Assembly: GCA_026996795.1 (NCBI GenBank)
Contig: JALWKC010000273.1
Coordinates: forward strand, 1-32,166
From: Lysobacterales bacterium
GTDB lineage: Bacteria > Pseudomonadota > Gammaproteobacteria > Xanthomonadales > Marinicellaceae
DNA length: 32,166 bases
Direction: 5' to 3'
Position numbers and translations under genes: made by a program
Shown: positions 16,972-27,770 of the stretch, piece after piece
How the letters are laid out: each line of letters opens with the position of its first letter
Position numbering within the stretch: the stretch's first letter is position 1
Notes under the pieces: model-generated
Databases searched by the model: none
The model's input: only the letters and a program-made list of their open reading frames with translations
What the model was told of the DNA's origin: nothing

Positions 16972-18186
16972 TTATGAAAGACCGGGTGCCTCGTGCGTGC
17001 TGTGCAGGCTGATTTGCTTCAGCTTGCCAGCAAAATTCTGCAGGGATTCGATGCCACTTTGCTCGGCGCGTTGGCACCATTCTTTCAGTGAATCGATCAT
17101 TTGCTCGGCATTCTTGCCTTTCTGTTCCCAGATTTTTTGCAGCTCATCACGATAGGCCATGACCGTTTCCACGGTCTGGCTGTTGCTCAAGCAGTGACTG
17201 ACCATTTCCCGCGTGTTCGGGTCCACAAAACGCCAGTCGATAGACAGTGCCTTGAGGCATTTTTTAGCCGTTTTGCGCATTTTTTTGGAGGCCTGCTGGT
17301 ATTCGGCCACCACAGCGGGTTTCATCACATCCGTATAGTACATCTGCGCCACGGAAAAGCGGTGGGTGAGGATGGCCATGATCGTGTCCTTGTCAATCTC
17401 CTGCTTGTTTTCGTGGGTCACCAGCTCGGGCACCACTTTGCGGATTTTGGCCAGCTTGAACCAGGACAACAGCTTGATTGCGTACCAGCCCAGATCGTAT
17501 TCGCCTTTTTTGTGGGCAAACTTGCACGAGGAAGGAAAGGCGTGGTGATTGTTGTGCAGTTCCTCTCCACCAATGATGAAGCCGAAGCGGGTAATATTGC
17601 GTGAGCAGTCGTTGGTCTTGTAATTGCGGTAACCCCAGTAGTGGCCAATGCCATTGACCACGCCGGCTGCAAAGAAAGGAATCCAGATCAGCTGCAAGGC
17701 CCACATGGCAATGCCAAGTACGCCGAAAAGGGCAAAGTTAATGGGTAACAGCAAGGAAACACCCAAATAGCGGAAGCGGCTGTAAAGGTTGTTTTCCAGC
17801 CAGTCATCCGGTGTTCCCTTGCCATATTTTTCCAGGGTTTCGGCGTTTTTCCTTTCTTCAGTGTACAGTTCCACGCCATCCCACAAGACGCGGTTGATGC
17901 CATAAAACTGTGGGCTGTGCGGGTCATTTTCCGTTTCGCAGTATGAGTGGTGCTTGCGGTGGATGGCCACCCAGTCCCGTGTCTGCATGCCGGTGGTCAG
18001 CCACAGCCAGAAACGGAAGAAATGCTGCAAGACCGGGTGCAGTGAGACGCCGCGGTGGGTCTGATCCCGGTGCAGGTAAAGGGTCACGCCCATAATGGTG
18101 ATTTGGGTGGCGATGAGAAAAGTCAGGATTTTCTGGCCCAGGCTAAGGTCAAGCAGGCCATTCTGCAGAAAGTCGATAAATTGCAT
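16972..18186 (-). CDS. acyl-CoA / acyl-lipid delta-9-type fatty acid desaturase
   Basis: A 404-aa membrane di-iron desaturase that introduces a double bond into fatty acyl chains with O2 and an electron donor. All three histidine boxes are present: HRDQTH (39-44), HRKHH (76-80) and HNNHH (211-215). Hydrophobic helices flank them, and WLWLTTGMQTRDWVAIHRKHH is typical of the stearoyl-CoA desaturase group. The last ~130 residues form a helical charged tail beyond the catalytic core. I chose ATG 18186. The frame stays open to 18429, but a good promoter lies inside that stretch and the extra N-terminus is not family-like. The leader would be about 127 nt long. It is divergent from the ABC operon. 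Confidence 0.9.
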   Translation of the reverse strand: MQFIDFLQNGLLDLSLGQKILTFLIATQITIMGVTLYLHRDQTHRGVSLHPVLQHFFRFWLWLTTGMQTRDWVAIHRKHHSYCETENDPHSPQFYGINRVLWDGVELYTEERKNAETLEKYGKGTPDDWLENNLYSRFRYLGVSLLLPINFALFGVLGIAMWALQLIWIPFFAAGVVNGIGHYWGYRNYKTNDCSRNITRFGFIIGGEELHNNHHAFPSSCKFAHKKGEYDLGWYAIKLLSWFKLAKIRKVVPELVTHENKQEIDKDTIMAILTHRFSVAQMYYTDVMKPAVVAEYQQASKKMRKTAKKCLKALSIDWRFVDPNTREMVSHCLSNSQTVETVMAYRDELQKIWEQKGKNAEQMIDSLKEWCQRAEQSGIESLQNFAGKLKQISLHSTHEAPGLS

Positions 18187-18319
18187 AATAATAGTGTGTC
18201 TCAGGTTGAAATCTCGGGGTGCATCCGTTGCGGGCCAAAAAGGCGGGGCGGGCTTGCTTCCTGGCAAGGCCGTTTCATCGCGTGTCACATAAGCTGGTAC
18301 AGGGCGATGGATGTGGGTT

Positions 18320-18348
18320 ACTATAATCAGCTTTGTAGCCAGTGTCCA
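18320..18348 (-). promoter_or_regulatory. sigma70-type promoter of the desaturase gene
   Basis: Read on the minus strand: TGGACA (18348-18343, five of six), a 17-base spacer, then TATAGT (18325-18320, five of six). The start point would be near 18313. The same spot reads TATAAT on the plus strand (18322-18327), a possible -10 for the divergent ABC operon but with no good -35. Confidence 0.7.
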
Positions 18349-18356
18349 CATAAATA

Positions 18357-19565
18357 ATGGGTAACCATACGCAAACCGTATGTTTTTTTCTTGAGGCTTC
18401 ACGTCTGAGCCTTGGTGCACGCACGGCAACGCGCTTTCGGGACTCGAAACAGGGCGTACACCGGCGTCTGGTAGACGTGGATTTACAACTGGCGCAAGGG
18501 CAGCTGGCCATTCTGCTTGGTCCCAACGGGGCAGGCAAAAGCACCTTGTTGAGTGCCCTGGCCGGACGCTTGTTGGTCGAAGCCGGTGAAATCAGTCTGC
18601 GGCAACATCCAGGGGACAACCACTTGCCAGCAAAGGTTGTCATCAGCCGCCAGGCCGATAACCTCCGGCAGTGGAACCGTCACATCGGTTATATGCCGGA
18701 GACGATTCCCCTGCTGCCGCGTCTGACGGTGCGTGAAACACTGGGAAATGCCCTTTACCTGAAAATCGGCCAGGTGGATGATGAGGCCATCGCCCGGGTC
18801 ATCAATCGCTGTGATTTGACTGCCTACGCGGACAGGCCGGTGGAAACCCTGTCACTGGGTTATCGCCAGCGGCTGGGGTTGGCGTGCGCGCTGGTGCATG
18901 AGCCGCTGGTGCTGCTTTTGGATGAACCCATGAATGGACTGGATCCGGAACACGCGCAGGCCTTTGGGCGCATACTGGCCAGCCTCAAGCGCCGGCATAT
19001 CATCCTTCTGTCCACCCATTTGCTGGATCAGCTGCATGGCCTGGCTGATCACATTTTCGTTATGCGCGGTGGCCGCCTGCTGGGCGATCTGGCCAGCGGT
19101 GCGTCATGTGATGATGCCCTGGATACGCCTTTGACCGGGCGGCACAATGACGACCTCCTGCCGCGGGGGGAAAGCGCCACCTTGCGGCCCTGGCGCCTGC
19201 GCTTTGACCGTCCCGTGAGCGAATTAGTAAAGAAACGCGTGGGTGAACGGTGTTCGATTCTCGCTGAAGAGACGCAGTTGCTGGTTGTTGGTTCCGATGA
19301 CCGGCTCAATCGGCAACTGATCCAGGCGTTGGCTGGAGAAGGACTGTGTGAGTTGGCACCGGTTGAGCAAGAAACCAGCATCCCGGACAAGCACAAAGAC
19401 ACAGTGACTTCCCTGCTGGCCGCCTATCAGGAACTGTTGCAACAGGATATTGTGGCGCACGAAGAAAAAAATCGCCCCCGCCCGGGCGGTCAGGGAAAGA
19501 TCGCTGGCGGGAGTGACTCCTTGACCAACTTTTCGAATGAAAACACATCAAGGCATAATTCATGA
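18357..19565 (+). CDS. ABC transporter ATP-binding protein (GldA-like)
   Basis: A 402-aa ABC ATPase. Walker A GPNGAGKST is at 55-63, the signature motif reads LSLGYRQR, Walker B is LVLLLDEP followed by MNGLDPEHA, and the switch His is in LLSTHLLDQL. The ATPase core ends near residue 235. The remaining ~165 residues form a variable C-terminal region of the kind seen in DrrA/GldA-type proteins, ending in a low-complexity tail. With the next two genes it forms a GldA-GldF-GldG-like exporter. The cargo is unknown. Its stop overlaps the next start as ATGA (19562-19565). Confidence 0.9.
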   Translation: MGNHTQTVCFFLEASRLSLGARTATRFRDSKQGVHRRLVDVDLQLAQGQLAILLGPNGAGKSTLLSALAGRLLVEAGEISLRQHPGDNHLPAKVVISRQADNLRQWNRHIGYMPETIPLLPRLTVRETLGNALYLKIGQVDDEAIARVINRCDLTAYADRPVETLSLGYRQRLGLACALVHEPLVLLLDEPMNGLDPEHAQAFGRILASLKRRHIILLSTHLLDQLHGLADHIFVMRGGRLLGDLASGASCDDALDTPLTGRHNDDLLPRGESATLRPWRLRFDRPVSELVKKRVGERCSILAEETQLLVVGSDDRLNRQLIQALAGEGLCELAPVEQETSIPDKHKDTVTSLLAAYQELLQQDIVAHEEKNRPRPGGQGKIAGGSDSLTNFSNENTSRHNS

Positions 19566-20311
19566 ACATTGTTCAGCGTGACGTGATGCTAATGTGGCGA
19601 AAGCCGTCTTACTGGCTGGTGATGGCAGTGCTGGCCTTTTTACTGGGCTGGATTGCATTGGTCATGACTGACCTGATGCTTGGTCAGCAGGGTACCATGA
19701 CTCAGGTGGCGGCCGTGACAGAGGTGACGCTCGCGCGACAGCTGATTGCGCCGTTTTTTTCTTTTGTTAGTCTCATTAGCCTGGTGTTATTGGCTTTGCT
19801 GGCCGGGCAGGTTATCTCGGCCGAGCGAGCCGCTCACAGCATTCATGCCTTGCTGGAAAGCGGGCTGGGGGATGTGTCTGTGATGGCGCAAAAGCTCATG
19901 ACGGTGTTGATACTGGTACTGCCGCTGTTGCTGCCGGTGGCCGTTGCCCTGTGGGGCTGGTCCACGGCAGCGACGCTGGACTGGGCTGCTGTGGGCTGGA
20001 ATTTGGTGGCCTGGGTGATGTTGATGCTGTGGTTTGCGAGTCTGAGTCTCTGGCTGGCAGTCAACCTGTCCCAACCCGGTCTGGCGGCCTTGCTGGGGCT
20101 GTTGATCACGGCAGTCCTGTGGTTGATGGGGCAGGCCGGCACCGGTGCCGAGTGGGGCAAGAACTGGATCCGGGTCTTTTCCCCACGCCCTCACTTTGAA
20201 TGGCTGCAAAGTGGCGTGGTGCCGTTTTCCACTGTGCTCTATTTCATTGGTGGGGCTATCATGCTTTTCGCCTTGGCCGTGCTTTCCTTCAAACGGTTGC
20301 GCCTGACATGA
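19562..20311 (+). CDS. ABC-2-type permease (GldF-like)
   Basis: A 249-aa inner-membrane protein with about six hydrophobic helices and the ABC-2 layout: a short cytoplasmic N-terminus NIVQRDVMLMWRKPSYW, a first helix, a long loop, then AGQVISAERAAHSIHALLESGLGDVSVMAQKL, the amphipathic coupling segment common to this family. It is coupled by ATGA overlaps to the ATPase gene before and the GldG-like gene after. It is the likely membrane pore of the three-gene transporter. Confidence 0.87.
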   Translation: MNIVQRDVMLMWRKPSYWLVMAVLAFLLGWIALVMTDLMLGQQGTMTQVAAVTEVTLARQLIAPFFSFVSLISLVLLALLAGQVISAERAAHSIHALLESGLGDVSVMAQKLMTVLILVLPLLLPVAVALWGWSTAATLDWAAVGWNLVAWVMLMLWFASLSLWLAVNLSQPGLAALLGLLITAVLWLMGQAGTGAEWGKNWIRVFSPRPHFEWLQSGVVPFSTVLYFIGGAIMLFALAVLSFKRLRLT

Positions 20312-21657
20312 GTGGCCGCAAACAGTGGCAAAAACAGGCCCTGGCCTGGGTGGCGCTGGCCGGGCTGACGCTGTCGGTGTTTGTGTGGCTTGAAAACCAG
20401 GCCCAGCCGCCTTTGTTGTGGCCGCCTTCATCCGGTTTAGGCAAAACGGCGAAAAACGACCTGGACCAGTCAGTGACGGGCGGTGCCATGACCGATGCGC
20501 CCTTTTTGCGACGCCTGCCGCCGCTGGATGTGCAGGTGTATGCCAACCCGCGCTCCCAGGTTGGGCGTCTGCTGTCGAGCTTTCTGGCCCCTTACCAACG
20601 GCTGCACCTTCAGGGCCAGCCTGCCCTCAGGGTCCAGTTTGTGGACCCGGCAAGTAACCCCGCCCGGGTGCGCATGAACCAGGTGGATGTCAATGGTGAG
20701 ATGGTGTTGCGCTTGCGCGAGGCTGGCCCGGATGGCCCGCTGGTGCACCTGCAGGCACTGGACAAGGAGCTGTTTCTGAACGCCTGGTGGCGTCTGGCGC
20801 GTATTAGCCAGAACAAACCGCCACCGTGGGTGTTGGTGGGACAGGGTTTTGGTAGTCGCGCCATAGACGATAGCAGCGGTCATGGCATTGGCCGCTGGGT
20901 GCGGGCATTGCAGAAAGGTGGCTATCGCGTCACCTCTCTGCCGCTGGATCGGTTGACTGGTGTGGCTTCAACCCAGGCCGATGCGGTGGTTGTTTTGCCG
21001 TCACCTCAAGCCGCGGTGCCGCCGGATTTGCTGGCGCAGGCAGCCGCCGCTGCCTCCCAGCGTTTGCGGCTGTTATGGTTGCAGGAGCCGGAACTGGCCT
21101 CTGTCCAGAGTGAACTGGAACTGGCACTGGGTTTGATGAGTGTTGCCGAAAACAAGGGTGTGCCCCCTGCGGCAATGGACAAAAGCGGGACGACTGCCAC
21201 GGATGAAAGCGCCACTCGCCTGGTCGGTCTGGCTGATTTCGAACAAAACTCGCTGCTTGATCGCATGCCGGCACCGGTGCTGATGCCCGGTGTGCTGGCT
21301 TTTCAACCCGTTGATGAATTGCCTGCGCAAGATGCATGGCAGCCACTTTTGGGTAATGGAAAAGGGCAAAAAATCATTTGGCGCCGACCAGGGCAGGTGG
21401 TGGTGGGTGACAGTGATTTTATCAGCAATGCCTACCTCAACCAGGGCGGCAATCGGGTGCTTGCCCAACGCCTGCTGGATGATTTGCTGGGGCAACCTCA
21501 CTACATTCCGGCTCAGGCCAGCAGGTCAAGTCAGCTGGTTTTTACGCAATCCGGATTGCTGACCTTTAGCGTGCTGCTGCTGTTTGGCTTGCCCGTGCTG
21601 TTTGTGCTGATGGCCATCTGGCGCTGGCGATCCTATCGCCGTTTGATGACTCGCTAA
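20308..21657 (+). CDS. GldG-like ABC-associated membrane protein
   Basis: A 449-aa protein anchored at both ends: one helix near residues 10-27 and one near 415-438, with a large extracytoplasmic part between. The overall design and operon position match the GldG/ABC-type uncharacterised family, whose external domain resembles glutamine-amidotransferase-like/sugar-binding folds. Support from sequence alone is moderate: I see DVQVYANPRSQVGRLLSSFLAPYQ near the start and GQVVVGDSDFISNAYLNQGGNRVLAQRLLDDL near the end, a usual GldG C-terminal pattern. The start ATG at 20308 gives a 4-base ATGA overlap with the permease. The open frame begins at 20200, but that part overlaps the permease extensively. 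Confidence 0.75.
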   Translation: MSGRKQWQKQALAWVALAGLTLSVFVWLENQAQPPLLWPPSSGLGKTAKNDLDQSVTGGAMTDAPFLRRLPPLDVQVYANPRSQVGRLLSSFLAPYQRLHLQGQPALRVQFVDPASNPARVRMNQVDVNGEMVLRLREAGPDGPLVHLQALDKELFLNAWWRLARISQNKPPPWVLVGQGFGSRAIDDSSGHGIGRWVRALQKGGYRVTSLPLDRLTGVASTQADAVVVLPSPQAAVPPDLLAQAAAAASQRLRLLWLQEPELASVQSELELALGLMSVAENKGVPPAAMDKSGTTATDESATRLVGLADFEQNSLLDRMPAPVLMPGVLAFQPVDELPAQDAWQPLLGNGKGQKIIWRRPGQVVVGDSDFISNAYLNQGGNRVLAQRLLDDLLGQPHYIPAQASRSSQLVFTQSGLLTFSVLLLFGLPVLFVLMAIWRWRSYRRLMTR

Positions 21658-21737
21658 TCTGGTGATCCCGTCAGCAAATGTCACTTAGTAATGTTTCGTG
21701 ACCTGTTAAGTTCCGAGGCGGCGATGGAATCCGGATT

Positions 21738-24182
21738 TTAGTGGTGCCCATCCGGTACATTTGGCAGCTGCAAGGACTGGCGTGTCAGGATGGCATCGGT
21801 CACGGTCGATGGCTTGCTGATCAGGGTTGCTGGCCGTGGTGGCAGGTTCAGTTTTTTGGTCACCGAGTTGTTACTGAACAGGTCGTTGGACAAGCCATAA
21901 AGGAGAAAATAGGGCGGTTGCCTGCTGCTGAAAGTTAGCTCAAGTTCAATGGGTGTGTTATCCCCTAGCCAGTAGCGCAGTACCGATTGACTGGCTCGCC
22001 GGCGCTTGCCGTTATCCAGCACAAAAGGTTGGCCATTCACGCTCAGGTGATTGAGCACAATGTCTGTGCCGGTGACCAGGTCCATGCGATCCATGGGCCG
22101 TAGCGGACGCAGACGCACGCTCAGGCGGTAGGTGGTTTTTCCCGGCTCGGGTGTTTCATTCGTTGTTTTATCCGTCGTTGCCTTGACCATGTGGTAATCG
22201 GTGATTTCCGTGGCAAAGCCCGGCACGTTCAGCACAGGGGCTTTTGCCGCTTTCCGGATCCAGCGTCCATAACGGCGATCAATGGTTTCGAATGCCCCAC
22301 TTTGTTTGACCTGCGGCCCCATGATAGCCCTTTTCCAGGGATCGTCACTGTGATCAAAGCTAAGCCACCAGGCCTGCCGGTTGTCTGTGTCCTGTAAATA
22401 GAACAGGCTGTTTTGCTGGGGTTGTTGAACCGTGATGGAGGCATTCCACTGCGCCAGCAGAAAAAGCCCGATAGTCAGGCCACACACGCCTTTGGTCAAC
22501 CAGCGGCGGTGCCCGGGTGCCAATTGAACCAGTGCAGGCAGGAACACCCCGGCGGTCAGGGCCAGCAAGGTACAGACGAGAAACAGGGCATCCAGCCCCA
22601 GGGCCACGGGCAATTGCCACAACAGCGGAAACAGCACCAGGCCCACACTCAGTGAGAGAATTCCCCAGCCCAGGGGAGACTGCCGTCGCCAACAGGTCAG
22701 CAGTAACATGATCAGAAGTGCCAGCGGAACCAGCCAGAGAAATGCCGCACCAGGCAAGGGGATTAGTAACAATCCGCCCATAAACAGCCAACCAAGAGCC
22801 GTGGCAGCCAGTGCAGCGGCCAGTCGCTCTGTGCGGTTATTTTCCGATGCTTTGCTCAGCCAGCGTGCCCAGATCCAGCCGCTGGTGCACAGGGCCAGGG
22901 CCAGAAAAAAGCCGGTCCACAGGGCACCGGAGTAGGGGTAGCCCAGGTTCATGTCGGCGAAGTGCGGATTGAGCGCCACCACGGCTTTCCAGCCATAGCG
23001 GCCCAGTAACACCGACAACACCAGGCTTTGCACCAGCGGTAAAGCGGCGCTGGCCAGCAGGGAAAAAGAAAAACACCGGTGACGAATGGCCCAGGTGATA
23101 GCCACCAGGCCGAGCAGGGCGATGGCCAAGGCCAGGGGCTTGGCCCAGGCCATGGGAAAATGCACCAGGCCTTGCCAGAGAGGAACGGTAAAAAACACCT
23201 GATCCGATTCGGCTTCGGTATCCAGGTTTGGCAGTGTGGTGAAGTAGCGCAGCATTGGCAGCAGGTATTCTCCCTGATGCGCCAGACTGGGCAAATCCAG
23301 CCGGTCAGGCCGATCCAGCGGCGTGTGGTAATCGAAAGCATCACCAATAAAGGCAATGTTGTAACCGTTAATGTCTGTCGGGCCCTGATGGAAGATGCTC
23401 AAGTCCGTGTCATTGGGCAGCCACTGATAGACGCTGTAAGCCAGTGAAGAGGTGTTTGGCCGCGGCAAGCCGGCCTGGGCCATGTGTTCAACCAGTTGCC
23501 GGTTGCCGCCACTGGTTTCCAGCAGCAAATAGGCCGGGCCACCGCTGCCGCGCGCCTCAAGATTAATAACCAGACCAACATCGCGTAGCCAGGGGTGTTT
23601 GAGCACAAAGGCCTGTGCACCCAGCAAGCCGTTTTCTTCGGCATCGGAAAAAAGCACAATCACGTCCCGTTGTGGCTGGGGATTCTCCGCCAGCCAGGCA
23701 CGCAGCGATTCAAGGATGGCGGCCACGCCGCTGGCGTCATCGCCCGCCCCCGGTGAGCGGCTCACGCTGTCGTAGTGGGCCATCAATAACAGCGCATTGC
23801 CCGGTTTGTCAGGGTGCTCGGTGGCCGCGGGCAAGCGGGCCAGCAAGTTGGTGATGTATTGGGCCCGCAAGCGTTTGCCGTCGGTAACCAGAGTGTGTTG
23901 TAGTCGAGTTTGAAAGCCGAGTTTCTTAAGTTGTTTTTCCAGGTACTGGCGAGCGTCGTCCCAGGCGGGTGAGCCGCTGGTTCTGGGGCCTTGACTGAGT
24001 CGTTTCACGTGGACAAAAGCCCGGTTGACGGAAAATTCACCAGCCGCTGGTTCGTTAGGGTACTGATCGGGTAGGGCCTTCTGCTGATTGACCACCAGTA
24101 AGCCGGAGACCAGCAGCAGGGCCAGCCACCAGCGAGCGTTTTTGCTTGTTGGTGTCGTTTTTGACGGGGTGGTTTTAGGCAT
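21738..24182 (-). CDS. multi-pass membrane M28 family metallopeptidase
   Basis: A predicted 814-aa zinc peptidase. After one N-terminal helix, residues ~50-310 form an M28 aminopeptidase domain with the expected two-zinc ligands: His136 (MAHYDSV), Asp148 (GAGDDASG), the catalytic Glu pair 182/183 (SDAEENGLLGA), Glu209 (NLEARGSGG) and His286 (DYHTPLD). About eight hydrophobic helices follow, then a C-terminal soluble beta-rich domain from ~600. This layout resembles ER metallopeptidase 1/Fxna-type proteins and their bacterial relatives. The catalytic domain probably faces the periplasm. Substrate unknown. I chose ATG 24182; a TTG at 24200 overlaps the murA stop as TTGA, and neither has a clear ribosome-binding site. 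It is probably transcribed with ibaG and murA. Confidence 0.85.
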   Translation of the reverse strand: MPKTTPSKTTPTSKNARWWLALLLVSGLLVVNQQKALPDQYPNEPAAGEFSVNRAFVHVKRLSQGPRTSGSPAWDDARQYLEKQLKKLGFQTRLQHTLVTDGKRLRAQYITNLLARLPAATEHPDKPGNALLLMAHYDSVSRSPGAGDDASGVAAILESLRAWLAENPQPQRDVIVLFSDAEENGLLGAQAFVLKHPWLRDVGLVINLEARGSGGPAYLLLETSGGNRQLVEHMAQAGLPRPNTSSLAYSVYQWLPNDTDLSIFHQGPTDINGYNIAFIGDAFDYHTPLDRPDRLDLPSLAHQGEYLLPMLRYFTTLPNLDTEAESDQVFFTVPLWQGLVHFPMAWAKPLALAIALLGLVAITWAIRHRCFSFSLLASAALPLVQSLVLSVLLGRYGWKAVVALNPHFADMNLGYPYSGALWTGFFLALALCTSGWIWARWLSKASENNRTERLAAALAATALGWLFMGGLLLIPLPGAAFLWLVPLALLIMLLLTCWRRQSPLGWGILSLSVGLVLFPLLWQLPVALGLDALFLVCTLLALTAGVFLPALVQLAPGHRRWLTKGVCGLTIGLFLLAQWNASITVQQPQQNSLFYLQDTDNRQAWWLSFDHSDDPWKRAIMGPQVKQSGAFETIDRRYGRWIRKAAKAPVLNVPGFATEITDYHMVKATTDKTTNETPEPGKTTYRLSVRLRPLRPMDRMDLVTGTDIVLNHLSVNGQPFVLDNGKRRRASQSVLRYWLGDNTPIELELTFSSRQPPYFLLYGLSNDLFSNNSVTKKLNLPPRPATLISKPSTVTDAILTRQSLQLPNVPDGHH

Positions 24183-24196
24183 GTTTTGGCTGAAAC

Positions 24197-25725
<1,529 letters not shown>

Positions 25726-25743
25726 GGTTTTATTCGCTTTGGC

Positions 25744-25772
25744 TTAAATGAGGGCTTATTATCTTTTATAAT
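25744..25772 (+). promoter_or_regulatory. promoter of the yrbG-kds-lpt operon
   Basis: A perfect TATAAT (25767-25772) with a weak TTAAAT 17 bases upstream (25744-25749). Transcription would start near 25779, leaving a leader of about 40 nt to the ATG at 25819. It lies in the short divergent region shared with ibaG. Confidence 0.5.
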
Positions 25773-25818
25773 GCGGGGATTAGGAAGGAATTCTCCGCAA
25801 AAACTGGACGCAACCCCT

Positions 25819-26784
25819 ATGCTGCTTGCTGCTTTGGCCTTGATCCTGGGCCTTGTTCTCCTTGTGTATTCTGCCGATCGTTTTATTGCCGGAGCGGCTG
25901 TCAGCGCTCATTACCTGGGTGTGTCGAGCATGGTGATTGGTCTCATTATTATCGGCTTTGGCACCTCGGCGCCGGAAATGGTAGTTTCCGCCGTGGCGTC
26001 CTGGCAGGGAAGCTCCGAATTGGCGCTGGGCAATGCGGTGGGCTCGAACATCACCAACACCTCGTTGGTGCTTGGTGTTGGTATTCTGGTAATGCCGCTG
26101 ATGGTCAGCTCTAAAACTGTCAGACGGGAAATCCCATTGCTAATTATGGTTACGCTGGCAGTTTTTGTGCTTATGCTGGATGGCGAGCAATCTCGACTCG
26201 ATGGAGTGTTGCTCCTGTCAGCTATGGTGTTGGTTACCCTCTGGCTTGGATGGATTGGTACTCGTGCCGAATTATCAAAAGATGTTTTCGATGATGAAGT
26301 CCTAAGCGAGATCCCTACAGACATGAGCAAAGTTACGGCCTTCTGGTGGCTGGCCTTCGGGATTGTGATGCTGCCAGTCGCTTCGCACTTCATGGTCTAT
26401 GGGGCCACGGAAATTGCCCATGCCCTGGGCGTGTTGGATGTGGTGATCGGCCTCACCATTGTGGCACTGGGGACCAGCCTGCCGGAACTGGCCGCTGCGG
26501 TTGCCAGTGCACTCAAAAAGGAACATGACCTATTGCTGGGTAACATTATCGGCTCCAATATGTTTAATCTTCTCGGTGTGTTAGGCATCAGTGCGACCAT
26601 TAACCCCTATCGTTTGCCTGAAGGCTTTCTGCATCAGGATTACCTGTTTATGACTATGCTCACCGCAAGTTTTTGGGTGGTTGCGTGGTGGTGCGTTAAA
26701 CAAGGCAAGACATTGTCGCGGCCCATTGGTTTGTTGCTGTTACTCTGCTATGGTGGCTACATGACATGGCTGGCAACGCGATGA
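25819..26784 (+). CDS. yrbG: calcium/sodium antiporter, CaCA family
   Basis: A 321-aa inner-membrane cation exchanger with about ten helices and two alpha repeats. The first has GFGTSAPEMVVSAVAS...LGNAVGSNITNTSLVLGV, the second ALGTSLPELAAAVASAL...LLGNIIGSNMFNLLGVLG. These acidic (Glu) GTS-PE and GN-GSN motifs form the ion site. The in vivo ion is not settled in bacteria. I chose ATG 25819; the frame extends upstream to 25516 but there it runs over ibaG. No good Shine-Dalgarno sequence is seen. The stop overlaps the kdsD start as ATGA. Confidence 0.92.
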   Translation: MLLAALALILGLVLLVYSADRFIAGAAVSAHYLGVSSMVIGLIIIGFGTSAPEMVVSAVASWQGSSELALGNAVGSNITNTSLVLGVGILVMPLMVSSKTVRREIPLLIMVTLAVFVLMLDGEQSRLDGVLLLSAMVLVTLWLGWIGTRAELSKDVFDDEVLSEIPTDMSKVTAFWWLAFGIVMLPVASHFMVYGATEIAHALGVLDVVIGLTIVALGTSLPELAAAVASALKKEHDLLLGNIIGSNMFNLLGVLGISATINPYRLPEGFLHQDYLFMTMLTASFWVVAWWCVKQGKTLSRPIGLLLLLCYGGYMTWLATR

Positions 26785-27770
26785 AACCTGAGCCCTTGCA
26801 ACAAGACAACGAAATAATCAGCCTGGCACGCCAGGTGGTGGCCATTGAAAAAGCCGGTCTGGACAAGCTGGATGAGCGCATCGGGCAGGAATTTGTGGCC
26901 GCCGTGGAGCTGATCCTCGGCTGTGAAGGCCATGTTATCGTTATCGGCATGGGCAAGAGCGGTCACATTGGCAACAAGATATCCGCTACCCTGGCTTCCA
27001 CCGGTACGCCCGCCTTCTCGGTACACCCCGGCGAGGCCAGTCATGGCGACCTGGGCATGATCACACCCAAGGACATCGTCATCATGGTGTCCAATTCCGG
27101 TGAAACCGAAGAGGTGCTGACCATATTGCCGGTCATCAAACGCATGGGCGTGCCCCTGATTTCCATCACTGGCAATGAAAAATCCACCCTGGCGCACGCC
27201 GCTGACGTACACCTGTATGCCGGCGTGGACGAAGAGGCCTGCCCGCTGGGCCTGGCGCCCACTGCCAGTACCACGGTCACCTTGGTACTGGGGGACGCAC
27301 TGGCGGTCACGTTGCTGAAATTGCGCGGCTTTACCGAAGAAGACTTTGCCCGATCGCACCCGGCCGGCGCCCTGGGCAAAAAACTGATCCTGCGCATCAG
27401 CGATGCCATGCGCACCGGCGAGGCGATCCCCAAAGTGGAAAGCGGTACCGCGCTCAAGGACGGGCTGCTGGAAATGACGCGCAAAGGCCTGGGCATGACG
27501 GCGGTGGTGGATGCCCAGGACAGGGTGCTGGGCATCTACACCGATGGTGACTTGCGCCGCTCGCTGGATTCGGCGGTCAATTTGCGCGAAACACCCATTG
27601 ATGAGGTCATGACCCCTTCACCGGTCACCATCAGCGCCGATAAACTGGCGGTGGAAGCCGCGCAGCTGATGGAAGCGAATAAAATCCACGGCTTGCTGGT
27701 GGTGGATGAAAACGGTCGCCTGGTCGGGGCCTTGAATATCCATGATTTACTGAAACTGGGAGTGGTGTAA
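26781..27770 (+). CDS. kdsD: D-arabinose 5-phosphate isomerase
   Basis: Converts ribulose 5-phosphate to arabinose 5-phosphate, the first step of Kdo synthesis for lipopolysaccharide. The 329-aa protein has an N-terminal SIS domain (VIVIGMGKSGHIGNKIS with Lys59, SNSGETEEVL, APTASTTVTLVLGDALA) and a C-terminal CBS pair (from about 205; MTPSPVTISAD, HGLLVVDENGRLVGALNIHDLL). Length and layout match E. coli KdsD (328 aa). ATG 26781 gives an ATGA overlap with the exchanger gene; ATG 26766 is also in frame. kdsC follows directly. Confidence 0.96.
   Translation: MKPEPLQQDNEIISLARQVVAIEKAGLDKLDERIGQEFVAAVELILGCEGHVIVIGMGKSGHIGNKISATLASTGTPAFSVHPGEASHGDLGMITPKDIVIMVSNSGETEEVLTILPVIKRMGVPLISITGNEKSTLAHAADVHLYAGVDEEACPLGLAPTASTTVTLVLGDALAVTLLKLRGFTEEDFARSHPAGALGKKLILRISDAMRTGEAIPKVESGTALKDGLLEMTRKGLGMTAVVDAQDRVLGIYTDGDLRRSLDSAVNLRETPIDEVMTPSPVTISADKLAVEAAQLMEANKIHGLLVVDENGRLVGALNIHDLLKLGVV

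Noticed and set aside
18187-18429. N-terminal extension of the desaturase
   Set aside because: A good promoter at 18320-18348 lies inside it and the family begins at about residue 82 of the longer frame.
21658-21737. Terminator between the GldG-like gene and the M28 peptidase gene
   Set aside because: No stem followed by a T-run is found on either strand in this convergent gap.
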